Positions 36,996 to 46,529 of a stretch of 64,000 bases of DNA are shown in pieces. Below the pieces are notes generated by a model that was not told where the DNA came from, did not search any database, and was given only the letters and a program-made list of their open reading frames with translations. A program made the translations under genes and the position numbers. This DNA comes from Pilimelia columellifera (GTDB lineage Bacteria > Actinomycetota > Actinomycetes > Mycobacteriales > Micromonosporaceae). Each line of letters opens with the position of its first letter. Positions within the stretch are counted from its first letter, which is position 1. The stretch lies in NCBI RefSeq assembly GCF_039532605.1, contig NZ_BAAARY010000015.1:37888-101887 (forward strand), read 5' to 3'.

Positions 36996-37472
36996 TCAAT
37001 CGCTCCCGCACACCGGCGCGGTGCTCGCCCGGGCCGCGTCGACGCGGGCCGTCATCTCGCCCACCGGCGTCTGGTCCTCGGCCGCCGCGAGCTGCTTGAG
37101 GCTGGCGGCGGCGGCGGCGATCGCGGCGCGCAGCGCCGGGTCGGCCGCCTGTCCGCGCAGTTGTTCCAGCTCGCCGCCCCACTCGAACAGCTCCTGGGTG
37201 GCGATCTCGCCAACGCTGGCGCTGGTGGCCTCGTCGCCGTCCTCGGCCGCCCTGGCCACCTCAGCCCAGCGCCGGGCGAAGGCGCCCTGTCGCACCCGGT
37301 GGGTAGCGTTGACCTGTTGACATACGGCACGGTCGGCGGCTGGCAGTGAGGGGGTCGCCGCAGGCTGCGGTGACGACGCGCCATCGCCGCAGGCCCCGGC
37401 CAGGGTGACGAACAGCGCCAGCGTGGCGGCTATCAGACCGCCACGCCAACGACAAGAACGACTATCAGTGAT
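36996..37472 (-). CDS. Lipoprotein with no canonical start codon (ATC start proposed)
   Basis: 158 residues if read from ATC at 37472. The frame gives a textbook lipoprotein signal: charged N-region, hydrophobic LIAATLALFVTLAGAC, lipobox Cys28, then a mature part of about 130 residues, mostly helical with conserved-looking Trp/Glu and one later Cys. No ATG, GTG or TTG exists in this frame between the upstream stop (37484-37482) and a GTG at 37295, which lies after the signal. A TTGCGT-N18-TTTAAA promoter-like pair would place transcription start at about 37474-37472, so a leaderless message is possible. A sequence error or frameshift is the other explanation. Confidence 0.55.
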   Translation of the reverse strand: MTDSRSCRWRGGLIAATLALFVTLAGACGDGASSPQPAATPSLPAADRAVCQQVNATHRVRQGAFARRWAEVARAAEDGDEATSASVGEIATQELFEWGGELEQLRGQAADPALRAAIAAAAASLKQLAAAEDQTPVGEMTARVDAARASTAPVCGSD

Positions 37473-37610
37473 TGCCTCACTTTAAAGGCATAGGTCCGTC
37501 GCAGACGCAACTTCGTAGCAACCCATCCGATGCCGCCGCCGCTCTCGAATACCCGTTATCTGAGTGTCAGCGAGATCACACGCAGCGTCGAGCAGGCCAA
37601 GGAGGACGAC

Positions 37611-37850
37611 GTGATCATCACAACGACCGAGCTGGCGGCCGAGGCCCTGTTCGCCTCGAACCTCCAGCCTTCGCAACAGCCCGAGGCCGACGATGTACGC
37701 GACGCAATCGCTGAGATGATCCTGCGCCACGGCTCCGACGGCTGCGTCGCCGTCGTCGCCGGCGAGTTCGGCGACCACCCCGAAACCGCCGCCCGGCGGA
37801 TGGCCTGGGCCCGGGGCCAGCTCAGCAACGCCTTCCCCCAGGCGGGCTGA
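37611..37850 (+). CDS. 79-residue conserved protein, paralogue B
   Basis: 79 residues from GTG at 37611, supported by AAGGAGG 5 nt upstream; an ATG at 37530 is less likely. Paralogue of the gene at 34206-34445 with the same length and motifs (FAS-x-LQPS-x-QP; GC-x-AVVA-x-EFGDHPETA). No known domain. It lies between the lipoprotein gene (divergent) and rne (convergent). Confidence 0.78.
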   Translation: MIITTTELAAEALFASNLQPSQQPEADDVRDAIAEMILRHGSDGCVAVVAGEFGDHPETAARRMAWARGQLSNAFPQAG

Positions 37851-37911
37851 TCCCCCAGCCCCGCCCGATGGAAGGCCCGGCGCCGACCACCCGCTGACAG
37901 CGGTCCGGGGC

Positions 37912-40848
37912 CTACTCGAACCGCGACAGGTCGTAGCCCTGCGGGTCGTTGTAGTCGTCCTCGTCGTCGGCCTTCTCAGCTACGACGGGGGCCACAGCCG
38001 GACGGGCGATTCCCGAGACGCCGGACACCGGCAGCTGCGCCGCCCTCGCGCCCGGCGCCGCCGGAGATGCCAGCCGCTCGACCGGTGTCACGGCGGCCGA
38101 GGTCCCATTGGCCGACGCCGCGCCGACGACGTCAATGGCCGCCTGCGCGACGGACGACTTCGCCGACCTGGCCGCCCGGCCGGGACGCGAAGCGCCCCGA
38201 CCACGCCGGGCGACAACCGGCTCAGCCACGAACTCCTCGACAATCACCTCGTCGCCGTTCACCTCGTCGGCGATGTCCTCGATCGGCAGGTACACCTCGA
38301 CGACCTCGTCCGGCTCCGGCTCGTCGAGCGCGATCTCGTCGAAAGGCCGCTCCGCCGACTCGTCAACATGGGACTCCTCGGCCACCGCGCCCCGGCGGCC
38401 ACGACGGCGACCTGAAGGCTCCGCCTTCGCCGGCGCGGGCGCGGACGCGGACGCGACGACCTTGACCCGCTCGCCGGCCCCCTTGGCGCGCTCCGGGGCC
38501 GGCTCCGAGTGGATGATCAGACCGCGGCCCTTGCACTGCTCGCAGTTCTCGCTGAACGCCTCGATGAGGCCGGCGCCGATGCGCTTACGGGTCATCTGCA
38601 CCAGACCCAGCGAGGTGATCTCGGTGACCTGGTGCTTGGTCCGGTCCCGGCCCAGGCACTCGGTCAACCGGCGCAGCACCAGCTCCCGGTTGCTTTCCAG
38701 GACCATGTCGATGAAGTCGATGACGATGATGCCGCCGATGTCGCGCAGCCGCAGCTGACGCACGATCTCCTCGGCCGCTTCAAGGTTGTTGCGGGTGACC
38801 GTCTCCTCGAGGTTGCCGCCGGCGCCGGTGTACTTGCCGGTGTTGACGTCGACGACCGTCATCGCCTCGGTGCGGTCGATGACCAGATGCCCGCCCGAGG
38901 GCAGGTACACCTTGCGGTCCAGACCCTTGATGATCTGCTCGTCGATGCGCAGCGCGGTGAAGACGTCGACCGCGCCGGTGTGCCGACGCAGTCGCTCCAT
39001 GAGGTCGGGCGAAACGTGGGACAGGTACGCCTCAACCTCGTCATAGGAGCTGTCGCCCTGGATGACCAGCTCGCGGAAATCCTCGTTGAACAGGTCCCGC
39101 ACCACCCGGATCACCAGGTCGGGCTCCTCGTACAGCAGGGTGGGGGCGTTGCCGCCGGACACCTTGGCCTGGATGTCCTCCCACTGCGCCTGCAGCCGCT
39201 TGACGTCCCGGGCCAGCTCGTCCTCGGACGCTCCCTCGGCGGCCGTGCGCACGATGACGCCGGCGCCGTCGGGCACGAGCTTCTTCAGGGCGTCCCGCAG
39301 GCGCTTGCGTTCGGTGTCCGGCAGCTTGCGGCTGATCCCGGACGCGTTGCCGTTGGGCACGTACACCAGGTGCCGGCCGGAGAGGGCGACGTGGCTGGTG
39401 AGCCGGGCGCCCTTGTGGCCGATCGGATCCTTGGTGACCTGCACCAGCACTGGGTCGCCGGGCTTGAGGGCCTGCTCGATCGAGCGGGCGCGGCCGGCCA
39501 GACCGGTGGCGTCCCAGTTGACCTCGCCGGCGTACAGGACCGCGTTGCGGCCCCGACCGACGTCGACGAAAGCCGCCTCCATGCTCGGCAGCACGTTCTG
39601 GACCTTGCCCAGGTACACGTTGCCGGCCATCGTCCCGGCGCTCATCCGGGTCACGTAGTGCTCGACGAGGACGTTGTCCTCCAGCACCGCGATCTGCGTG
39701 CGGTCGCCGCGCTCACGGACCACCATCACCCGGTCGACCGCCTCCCGGCGGGCCAGGAACTCAGACTCGGTGAGGATCGGCGGACGGGTCCGCCGCTGGT
39801 CACGGCCGTCGCGGCGGCGCTGCCGCTTGGCCTCCAGCCGGGTCGATCCGGTGACGCCCTGCACCTCGTCGGAGACCCGACGCGGCTCGCGGATCCGCAC
39901 CACGGTCGGCACGCCGTCGTCCTCGGCGGCGTTGTCGTCGGCCGAGCCCTTACGGCGACGACGGCGACGGCGACGGGTGAGCGGCTCGTCCTCGTCCGTC
40001 TCCTCGGCCTCCTCGGCGGCGGCGGGCTCGTCGATGGCGTCGACATCGTCGACGCCGCCCTTGCCGCGGCCACGACCGCGACGGCCACGACGGCGACGGC
40101 GTGCGCCGGCGTCCTCGTCGTCCTCGTCGAGCTCGGCGACGAGCGGCTCCTCTTCCTCCGCCTCGACCTCGTCCTCGACGACCGGCTCCGGCTCGGCCCT
40201 GCGGCCACGGCGCCGGCGACCACGCTCAGTGGCGGGCTCGGTCACCGGCGCCGCCTCGGCGGGCGCGACCGACTGAGTGTCCGGCTCCGTGGCGGCGGTG
40301 ACCTCGGGCGGCATGAACAGCACGACCGGTGGCAGCGCCTTACGGCGGCGGCGCGACGGCGCTTCGGCCTCCGGCTCGGCGACCGGCGTCTCGGCAGCCG
40401 GCGTCTCGGCGGCGGGCTGAGTCGGCGTCGGCGTGGTGGCCGCGACCGACCCGCTTTCGGCCGCGGCGTCGACTGCCGGGCCTTCGGCCACCGGGGCGGC
40501 GGCCTTGCGGCGGCGGGTGACGCGACGGGCCGGCTCGGCGGGGAGATCGACGCCGGTGTCGGGGGGGACCTCGCCGCCGACGGGCTGTTCGGCTGCCGGC
40601 GCCGCCTCAGCGCCGGGCGTCGGCTCGACCGCAGCGGCCGCCGCGGCCTTGCGCGGGGCGCGTCGGCGCTTGGGAGTGGCCTCGACGGCCGGCGGGTCCG
40701 TGGCGGTCCCGGCGTCAGGAGCCTCGCTGGTGGTGGCAGCGGCGTCGGCCACGACGGGCTTGATGGCCCGGCGACGCGTGCGTTTGACGGGTAGCTCAGT
40801 CGCCGGTGTTCCGGTCACTTCGCCGTTTTCGGGTTCGTTGTCGAGCAT
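37912..40848 (-). CDS. rne: Ribonuclease E/G family endoribonuclease
   Basis: 978 residues from ATG at 40848 (GGAGAG 7 nt upstream). Residues 1 to about 365 are a low-complexity Ala/Pro/Glu/Arg extension with basic blocks (RRRRRGRR) alternating with acidic ones. The catalytic half follows: S1 domain (about 385-480), Asp667 in VDVNTG and Asp711/714 in VIDFIDM as Mg ligands, and the Zn-link CEQC (769-772). The C-terminal ~170 residues are again disordered. It initiates decay and processing of most RNAs; actinobacterial enzymes carry their scaffold regions on both sides of the core. Confidence 0.96.
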   Translation of the reverse strand: MLDNEPENGEVTGTPATELPVKRTRRRAIKPVVADAAATTSEAPDAGTATDPPAVEATPKRRRAPRKAAAAAAVEPTPGAEAAPAAEQPVGGEVPPDTGVDLPAEPARRVTRRRKAAAPVAEGPAVDAAAESGSVAATTPTPTQPAAETPAAETPVAEPEAEAPSRRRRKALPPVVLFMPPEVTAATEPDTQSVAPAEAAPVTEPATERGRRRRGRRAEPEPVVEDEVEAEEEEPLVAELDEDDEDAGARRRRRGRRGRGRGKGGVDDVDAIDEPAAAEEAEETDEDEPLTRRRRRRRRKGSADDNAAEDDGVPTVVRIREPRRVSDEVQGVTGSTRLEAKRQRRRDGRDQRRTRPPILTESEFLARREAVDRVMVVRERGDRTQIAVLEDNVLVEHYVTRMSAGTMAGNVYLGKVQNVLPSMEAAFVDVGRGRNAVLYAGEVNWDATGLAGRARSIEQALKPGDPVLVQVTKDPIGHKGARLTSHVALSGRHLVYVPNGNASGISRKLPDTERKRLRDALKKLVPDGAGVIVRTAAEGASEDELARDVKRLQAQWEDIQAKVSGGNAPTLLYEEPDLVIRVVRDLFNEDFRELVIQGDSSYDEVEAYLSHVSPDLMERLRRHTGAVDVFTALRIDEQIIKGLDRKVYLPSGGHLVIDRTEAMTVVDVNTGKYTGAGGNLEETVTRNNLEAAEEIVRQLRLRDIGGIIVIDFIDMVLESNRELVLRRLTECLGRDRTKHQVTEITSLGLVQMTRKRIGAGLIEAFSENCEQCKGRGLIIHSEPAPERAKGAGERVKVVASASAPAPAKAEPSGRRRGRRGAVAEESHVDESAERPFDEIALDEPEPDEVVEVYLPIEDIADEVNGDEVIVEEFVAEPVVARRGRGASRPGRAARSAKSSVAQAAIDVVGAASANGTSAAVTPVERLASPAAPGARAAQLPVSGVSGIARPAVAPVVAEKADDEDDYNDPQGYDLSRFE

Positions 40849-41005
40849 GCTGAAGCTCTCCAGTTCTGGCACTCCCCGGGCGCGTCGAAACGCTGCCACG
40901 CAGGGTTACCGCGGGTGTTGACGGCGCCGCGCGCATCACGCTCCAGCTGAGGCCGGAGCCACGATGATCGGCGTCGAAGTCTGCCGAGACCGTTGGCCGA
41001 GCTGG

Positions 41006-41794
41006 CTAACGGTCCCCGATGGGTGTCCCGCGATCCGCCTCCAACGGATCGACGATGTCCCCCTGCGCGGTCAGCGAGCCCTGCGCCAGCCGGGTCACCC
41101 GCGGGGGCGCCGGCGGCGTCAGGTCGGCTACCACGCGCAGGCCGGACAGGACGTCATCGGGTCGGACGGCGGGTGTCACCTGCCGCACGACAAGGTCGAG
41201 TATCGCACACAGGTGGTCTCCCGCCCCGGAAGGTAGATCACTTCCCACGCGGTCCGGCCCGGCCACTTCGATCAACGCCACGGCCCCGCGGGCGTCAAAT
41301 GTCCGACGTCCCTGCTTGGTCAGCCGATCGACCAGGATCTCCGGCGCGGCGTGGAACGCCGCGACCGCGGTCCGCGCGTCGTCGTCCGGCACGCCTGGAA
41401 GCTCGATCCGCCAACGGGAGGCGTCGATCCGGTCGGGCAGGCCGCCGGGCGCGACCGCGATGACGGCGTCGAGGACGTCGAGTCCGTCGGACAGGGACGC
41501 GTCCAAGGCCAGTCGAAGCTGCTCGGGCTCGACCTCGGCCTGTAGGGCCAGCTCCAGGTACTCGGCCTCGCTGGCGACCCCGGTCGGGGCGGCGCTGGCG
41601 TACGAGATCTTCGGGTGCGGGTTGAATCCCTGGGAGAAGGCGATCGGGACGCCCGCCCGGCGGATCGCCCGCTCGAAGGCGCGGGCGAAGTCGCGGTGCG
41701 AGGTGAAGCGCAGCCGGCCGCGCTTGGCGTAGCGGATCCGGACGCGCTGAACCACCGGGGCCTGGTTGCCCTCCGGCTGCGGTTTCCTGCTGAT
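41006..41794 (-). CDS. TIGR03936/DUF2344 radical-SAM-linked protein, apparent ATC start
   Basis: 262 residues if started at ATC 41794. The domain begins with VQRVRIRYAKRGRLRFTSHRDFARAFERA, typical of DUF2344. The expected family N-terminus (S-R-K-P-Q-P-E-G) follows directly after the ATC, which has AAGGAG 7 nt upstream. Alternatives: GTG at 41755 (Shine-Dalgarno 13 nt away) or ATG at 41851 (Shine-Dalgarno abutting it). The family normally sits next to a TIGR03960 radical-SAM gene; here that gene is 11 kb away. Function unknown. Confidence 0.8.
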   Translation of the reverse strand: MSRKPQPEGNQAPVVQRVRIRYAKRGRLRFTSHRDFARAFERAIRRAGVPIAFSQGFNPHPKISYASAAPTGVASEAEYLELALQAEVEPEQLRLALDASLSDGLDVLDAVIAVAPGGLPDRIDASRWRIELPGVPDDDARTAVAAFHAAPEILVDRLTKQGRRTFDARGAVALIEVAGPDRVGSDLPSGAGDHLCAILDLVVRQVTPAVRPDDVLSGLRVVADLTPPAPPRVTRLAQGSLTAQGDIVDPLEADRGTPIGDR

Positions 41795-42015
41795 TGTCGG
41801 GCTCCTTCGGCGCGACGACCGGGTGGCCGTCCTCACGTACGACCGGGACATCCTCCCGCACCGGTCCCGCGCCGCCGGGCAGCGGGGGCCACAGCGACAC
41901 AACCGGGCAGTTCGCGTCGTTGGACCGTTATGTCAGCATTCGGAAGCCTCTGGGCGTGGGTGTCAGCCCCTCGCCCGGGCCGGCCGCGCCGCGTCAACCG
42001 TAAGGACACCCACCT

Positions 42016-43083
42016 GTGAAAGCCCTCATCCTGGCCGGCGGCCGGGGCACCCGGCTCCGGCCGCTCACCCACACGTCGGCCAAACAACTATTCCCGGTGG
42101 CCAACAAGCCGGTGCTGTTCTACGGCATCGAGGCGATCCGGGACGCCGGCATCACCGAGATCGGCGTCGTCATCGGCGACACCGGCGCCGAGGTCCGCGC
42201 CGCCCTCGGCGACGGAACGCGCTTCGGCGTCCGGATCACCTACCTGCCGCAGGACGCCCCGCTGGGACTGGCGCACTGCGTTCTCATCGCCCGCGACTTC
42301 CTCGGCGACGACGACTTCGTCATGTACCTGGGCGACAACTTCCTCGTCGGCGGCATCGGCGAGCTGGTCGGCTCCTTCCGCGCCGGGGACTACACAGCGC
42401 AGATCCTGCTCACCCCGGTCGACGACCCGCGCTCCTACGGGGTGGCCGTCCTCGGCCGCAGCGGCGAGATCGTCGGCTTGGAGGAGAAGCCCGAGGCGCC
42501 GACCAGCGACCTGGCGATCGTCGGGGTGTACATGTTCTCCCCCGCCATCCACGAGGCGGTCCGGGCGATCGCGCCGTCGGCCCGTGGCGAGCTGGAGATC
42601 ACCGACGCGATCCAGTGGCTCCTCGACGCCGGGCACCGGGTGCACTCGCATCTGGTCACCGGGTACTGGAAGGACACCGGGCAGGTCCAGGACATGCTGG
42701 AGTGCAACCGGATCGTCCTGGAGTCCACCACGCCCCGGATCGACGGCACCGTCGACGACCGCACCGAGATCACCGGGCCGGTGGTCATCGAGGCTGGCGC
42801 CGTCGTCGAGGACTGCGTCCTGCGCGGGCCGCTCATCATCGGCGCGGACAGCAAGATCGTCCGCTCCTACATCGGGCCGTTCACCTCGATCGGCGACAGC
42901 TGTACGTTGGAGGACGCCGAGATCGAATACTCGATCATGTTCGGCTGCTCGACGATCCGGGGCGTCTCCCGGATCGAGGCCTCCCTCATCGGCAAGGACG
43001 TCGAGGTGACCCAGGCGCCCAGAACCCCCAACACCCACCAGCTGGTCATCGGCGACCAGTGCACCGTCCGGCTACGCCCGTGA
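42016..43083 (+). CDS. rmlA: Glucose-1-phosphate thymidylyltransferase (long form)
   Basis: 355 residues. Makes dTDP-glucose. N-terminal LILAGGRGTRLRPLTHTSAKQLFPVANKP is the nucleotidyltransferase signature, and the C-terminal ~100 residues form a left-handed beta-helix (DCVLRGPLIIGADSKIVRSYIGPF), the long form found in antibiotic and glycan clusters. GTG start at 42016 with AAGGAC upstream. Its stop overlaps the rmlB start as GTGA. No rmlC or rmlD is nearby, so rhamnose is not the product of this cluster. Confidence 0.93.
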   Translation: MKALILAGGRGTRLRPLTHTSAKQLFPVANKPVLFYGIEAIRDAGITEIGVVIGDTGAEVRAALGDGTRFGVRITYLPQDAPLGLAHCVLIARDFLGDDDFVMYLGDNFLVGGIGELVGSFRAGDYTAQILLTPVDDPRSYGVAVLGRSGEIVGLEEKPEAPTSDLAIVGVYMFSPAIHEAVRAIAPSARGELEITDAIQWLLDAGHRVHSHLVTGYWKDTGQVQDMLECNRIVLESTTPRIDGTVDDRTEITGPVVIEAGAVVEDCVLRGPLIIGADSKIVRSYIGPFTSIGDSCTLEDAEIEYSIMFGCSTIRGVSRIEASLIGKDVEVTQAPRTPNTHQLVIGDQCTVRLRP

Positions 43084-44051
43084 GAGTCCTGGTCACCGGC
43101 GGGGCCGGCTTCATCGGATCGCACTATGTCCGCTCGATGCTCGGCGGCGCCTACCCGATGTACGCGGACGCGCACGTCACCGTGCTGGACAAGCTCACCT
43201 ACGCCGGCAACCTGGCCAACCTGGCGCCGGTGGCCGACCATCCGCGCTACGACTTCGTCCACGGCGACATCGCCGACGCGGCGCTCCTGGCGACCGTCGT
43301 GCCCGGCAACGACCTCATCGTCAACTTCGCCGCCGAGACGCACGTCGACCGCTCCATCGCCGACCCGACGGCCTTCCTACGCAGCAACGTCCTCGGCGTG
43401 CACTGCCTGCTGGAGGCCGCCCGCACCGCCGACGTGCCGACCGTCGTGCACATCTCCACCGACGAGGTCTACGGCTCCCTCGACACCGGCTCCTGGCCCG
43501 AGGACCATCCGCTGCTGCCGAACTCGCCCTACTCGGCCGCCAAGGCCGGCGGCGACCTGATGTGCCGGGCCTACCACCGCACCTACGGCATGGACGTGCG
43601 GGTGACCCGCTGCTCCAACAACTACGGGCCGTACCAGTACCCGGAGAAGCTCATCCCGCTGTTCGTCACCAACCTGCTCGACGGGCTGCCGGTGCCGCTG
43701 TACGGCGACGGCGGCAACATTCGCGACTGGCTGCACGTCGACGACCACTGCCGGGGCATCCAACTGGTCGTCGAACGCGGGGCGCCCGGCGAGATCTACA
43801 ACATCGGCGGTGGGACCGAGCTGTCCAACAAGGAGCTCACCGGCCTGCTGCTGGAGGCGCTCGGGGCGGACTGGTCGATGGTCAAGCCGGTCGCCGACCG
43901 GCCCGGGCACGACCGCCGGTACAGCGTGGACGTCACCAAGCTGTCCGCCCTGGGGTACGCCCCGGCCGTCGGGTTCCATCGTGGCCTGGCCGAGGTCGTG
44001 GCCTGGTACCGCGACAACGAGACGTGGTGGCGCCCGCTCAAGAACCGTTGA
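43080..44051 (+). CDS. rmlB: dTDP-glucose 4,6-dehydratase
   Basis: 323 residues from GTG at 43080. Makes dTDP-4-keto-6-deoxyglucose. NAD-binding TGGAGFIGS (6-14), catalytic T127-D128-E129 (ISTDEVYG) and Y151-S-A-A-K155. It feeds the aminotransferase encoded at 51705-52877. A terminator follows 17 nt after the stop. Confidence 0.95.
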   Translation: MRVLVTGGAGFIGSHYVRSMLGGAYPMYADAHVTVLDKLTYAGNLANLAPVADHPRYDFVHGDIADAALLATVVPGNDLIVNFAAETHVDRSIADPTAFLRSNVLGVHCLLEAARTADVPTVVHISTDEVYGSLDTGSWPEDHPLLPNSPYSAAKAGGDLMCRAYHRTYGMDVRVTRCSNNYGPYQYPEKLIPLFVTNLLDGLPVPLYGDGGNIRDWLHVDDHCRGIQLVVERGAPGEIYNIGGGTELSNKELTGLLLEALGADWSMVKPVADRPGHDRRYSVDVTKLSALGYAPAVGFHRGLAEVVAWYRDNETWWRPLKNR

Positions 44052-44067
44052 CACCGAGCGCGTCGCC

Positions 44068-44104
44068 GCGGGTGGCGGGCGCCCTGGAAAGGCCCGCCAC
44101 CCGC
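44068..44104. terminator. Bidirectional terminator between rmlB and the large membrane protein gene
   Basis: A 13-bp perfect stem (44068-44080 with 44092-44104) and 11-nt loop, between convergent genes (stops at 44051 and 44115). Confidence 0.88.
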
Positions 44105-44114
44105 ACCTTCGTCG

Positions 44115-46529
44115 TCAGCCGGGCAGGATCTCGTAGACGGCGACCTCACCGGCGGCGAACCGAGGCATCGCATGCCGAGCCAGCGCCGGGTCGTACGGTC
44201 GGCGGGTGTCCACGACCAGCCACCGGACCCCGTGCCGGTCGCGGAGTTGGCGCACCGTGCCGGCGCTCGGGCGCAGAAACGCGGCGTCGTTCTCGGCCAG
44301 CTTCGCCTGATCCCAGAAGGGCACCTCGTCGGAGCTGAGCCGGTCCCGGGAAGCGATCGCGTTCGCCGGGGCGGTGAACCCCCACCCCTCGACCAGGACC
44401 CGACGCTCGGCGAACGCCGCGAGCCAGAACTGCCGCGGGTCGCACGGGCCGGACGCCAGCCGGCAGTGGTTGTTGGTGGCCAGCAGGTCGTCCACGCTGG
44501 TGTGGGCGCGCAGCCAGCGGCCGGCTCGGGCGGCCCCGGCGGGGATCACCGGGTCGGTCTGGGCGGGCCCGGCCGGCACGATGACGTCGCGGAGCCGGCC
44601 GTCGCGGGGCGCGATGACCTCGACGGCGTCCACGGTGCTGGGGATCGTCGCCCCGATCAGCGCCGCCAACGCCACCAGGATGGCGCTGCGCCGGGCCGCC
44701 GGCCAGAGCATCGCGACCGCCGCCAACGCCGCCGCCAGCAGCGCCGGCGCCGCATACGGCCACAGCGCCCGGACGGTGAGCCAGCCCTGCGCGGCGGTCG
44801 GGGCGGTATCGGCGGTCACCGCGGCGACCTGGGCAGCGGTGACCGCGCCGCACGCCACCGCGAAGGCCACCGCGAGCGCCCGGACCAGGGGCGCCCGGTC
44901 GGGCGCGGTCCGGACGTCGGCTGGCCCGGCCCGGCCCGGCGCGGCGCGGTCGACGGTCAGGTGGGCGAGGGCGGCGACCACGATGATCGCGACGAACGGG
45001 CGGGCGGCCTGGAGGAAGTAGTGGTGGCTGTTGCCCATCTGGTAGGTGAGGAGCACGACCGCCACGGCCGCTACACCCATCCCCACGCAGAACAGGAGCA
45101 GCGGGTCGGCGAGCTGGCGGCGCAGCAGGAGCGTCGCGCCGGCCAGCAGCACCGCCGCCCAGGTGAACGCCCAGATCGCGGCGATGTGGCCGACGGTCCA
45201 ACCGCTGCCGGTCGGCCGCGGCAGCGCCGCGTCGAGGGAGGCCAGCGGGTCGATGAGCAGCCCGCCGCTGGTGCCCCGGAACATTGTCAGCTGGGCGATG
45301 CCCATGGCTACGGCGGCGACGGCGGCGGCGATCAGCGCCGGTCGGTTGAGTCCGCGCCGGCGTCCCAGGTCCACGGCGACCACCAGGACCAACGCCGCGA
45401 TGAGCAGCGGCAGGTAGGTCGCCTTCGCGCCGGCGACCACGACGGCCAGCAGGGCGTACAACAACCAGCGTGACGCTGGGGTGGCACGCCTGTCGGCGCG
45501 GCTGACGAGCAGGTCGGCCAGGACGAGGAACAATCCGACGAACAGCAGGCTGGCGAACGTCTGGGTGGGGCTGAGCCACATGGTGCGCGGCAGGTGCGCG
45601 GTGGGCGCGACGGCCGTCGACCACCGCGCCGGGTCCGGCGCCACGGTCACGATCGCCAACACCGCCGCCAGGGGACCGACCCACCAACGCGTCCCGAGCC
45701 CGACGCCAGCGTGGTCGCCGCCGACAGTCGTGCGTCCGCCGACGACCCGGTCGGCGGCCACGGCGACGCCGACGACAAGCAGCAGCGCCGCCGGCAGCGT
45801 CCCCAACCGGTAGGTGAGCGTCAACGGCTCGATGCCGGTGGCCCAACTGGTCGCCGCCCAATCGGCATGGACGAACCAGTGATACCGCAGCGGCAACCCC
45901 GCCACGTACGGCATCTGCGCCGGCAGGTGGTGCCGCAGCTCGCCGACCAGCGCCTGGTGGAAAACCATGTCGGTGTAGGGCGTTCCGGACGCGGGCCAGC
46001 TGAGACCGTGGACGCGGAAGTAGGCCGACGCCCCCCAACCGAGGACGAACAGCGCCACCGCGGCCACCGACCAGCTCCAGGCCACCGCGGTCGACGCGCC
46101 GCCGCCGCGCCAGTGCCGGCGCAGCGGCCGCACGACGCCGAACGCCACGAGCACCGCGCCCGCGACGGCCACCGGCAGGTACGGCATCCCGACGGCGCGT
46201 CCGGCCAGGTAGCTGAGGACGACGAACGCGTAACCCACCGCCGCCCCGCCGACGATGTCGGCCGGAAGCCGGCCCGGTCCGCCGCGCAGGCAGCGCCACA
46301 CCAGCGTCCCCGGCACGAGGACCACCAACGTCAGGTAGGCCAGGTAGCGGCCCTGGACGGCGAGGCCGACGCCGTGGTAGCGCAGCACCAGGACGGTGGC
46401 GACCAGCACGAGCGCCGCGGGCGCCCACGCCGACACCTGACGACGGAGTTGGCGCGCGCGGGCCAACGTCGCAGGCGGCTGGGGTGTCACGGCCACTGCC
46501 GGGGCGACGGCGGTGAGGTCAGTCGGCAT
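44115..46529 (-). CDS. Large multi-span membrane protein, putative GT-C glycosyltransferase (paralogue 1)
   Basis: 804 residues, roughly 13 membrane spans followed by an extracytoplasmic C-terminal domain of about 150 residues. GT-C-like features: an acidic motif in the first outer loop (PYTDMVFHQAL), then LRYHWFVHADWAATSWATG. The C-terminal domain has DLLATNNHCRLASGPCDPRQFWLAAFAERRVLVEGWGF. The protein at 49322-51685 is a paralogue along its whole length. By position it is likely to transfer a lipid-linked sugar to an outside acceptor; I know no characterised member. It overlaps the GtrA gene stop by 11 bp. Confidence 0.7.
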   Translation of the reverse strand: MPTDLTAVAPAVAVTPQPPATLARARQLRRQVSAWAPAALVLVATVLVLRYHGVGLAVQGRYLAYLTLVVLVPGTLVWRCLRGGPGRLPADIVGGAAVGYAFVVLSYLAGRAVGMPYLPVAVAGAVLVAFGVVRPLRRHWRGGGASTAVAWSWSVAAVALFVLGWGASAYFRVHGLSWPASGTPYTDMVFHQALVGELRHHLPAQMPYVAGLPLRYHWFVHADWAATSWATGIEPLTLTYRLGTLPAALLLVVGVAVAADRVVGGRTTVGGDHAGVGLGTRWWVGPLAAVLAIVTVAPDPARWSTAVAPTAHLPRTMWLSPTQTFASLLFVGLFLVLADLLVSRADRRATPASRWLLYALLAVVVAGAKATYLPLLIAALVLVVAVDLGRRRGLNRPALIAAAVAAVAMGIAQLTMFRGTSGGLLIDPLASLDAALPRPTGSGWTVGHIAAIWAFTWAAVLLAGATLLLRRQLADPLLLFCVGMGVAAVAVVLLTYQMGNSHHYFLQAARPFVAIIVVAALAHLTVDRAAPGRAGPADVRTAPDRAPLVRALAVAFAVACGAVTAAQVAAVTADTAPTAAQGWLTVRALWPYAAPALLAAALAAVAMLWPAARRSAILVALAALIGATIPSTVDAVEVIAPRDGRLRDVIVPAGPAQTDPVIPAGAARAGRWLRAHTSVDDLLATNNHCRLASGPCDPRQFWLAAFAERRVLVEGWGFTAPANAIASRDRLSSDEVPFWDQAKLAENDAAFLRPSAGTVRQLRDRHGVRWLVVDTRRPYDPALARHAMPRFAAGEVAVYEILPG

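Noticed and set aside
38509..40794. A 761-codon plus-strand frame opposite rne
   Set aside because: Composition (Leu/Gly/His/Asp/Arg-rich) mirrors the codons of rne; no recognisable protein.
41766..42015. Plus-strand frame leading into a long 761-codon frame ending in rmlB
   Set aside because: The part before 43080 is out of frame with rmlA and overlaps it; only the rmlB part is real.
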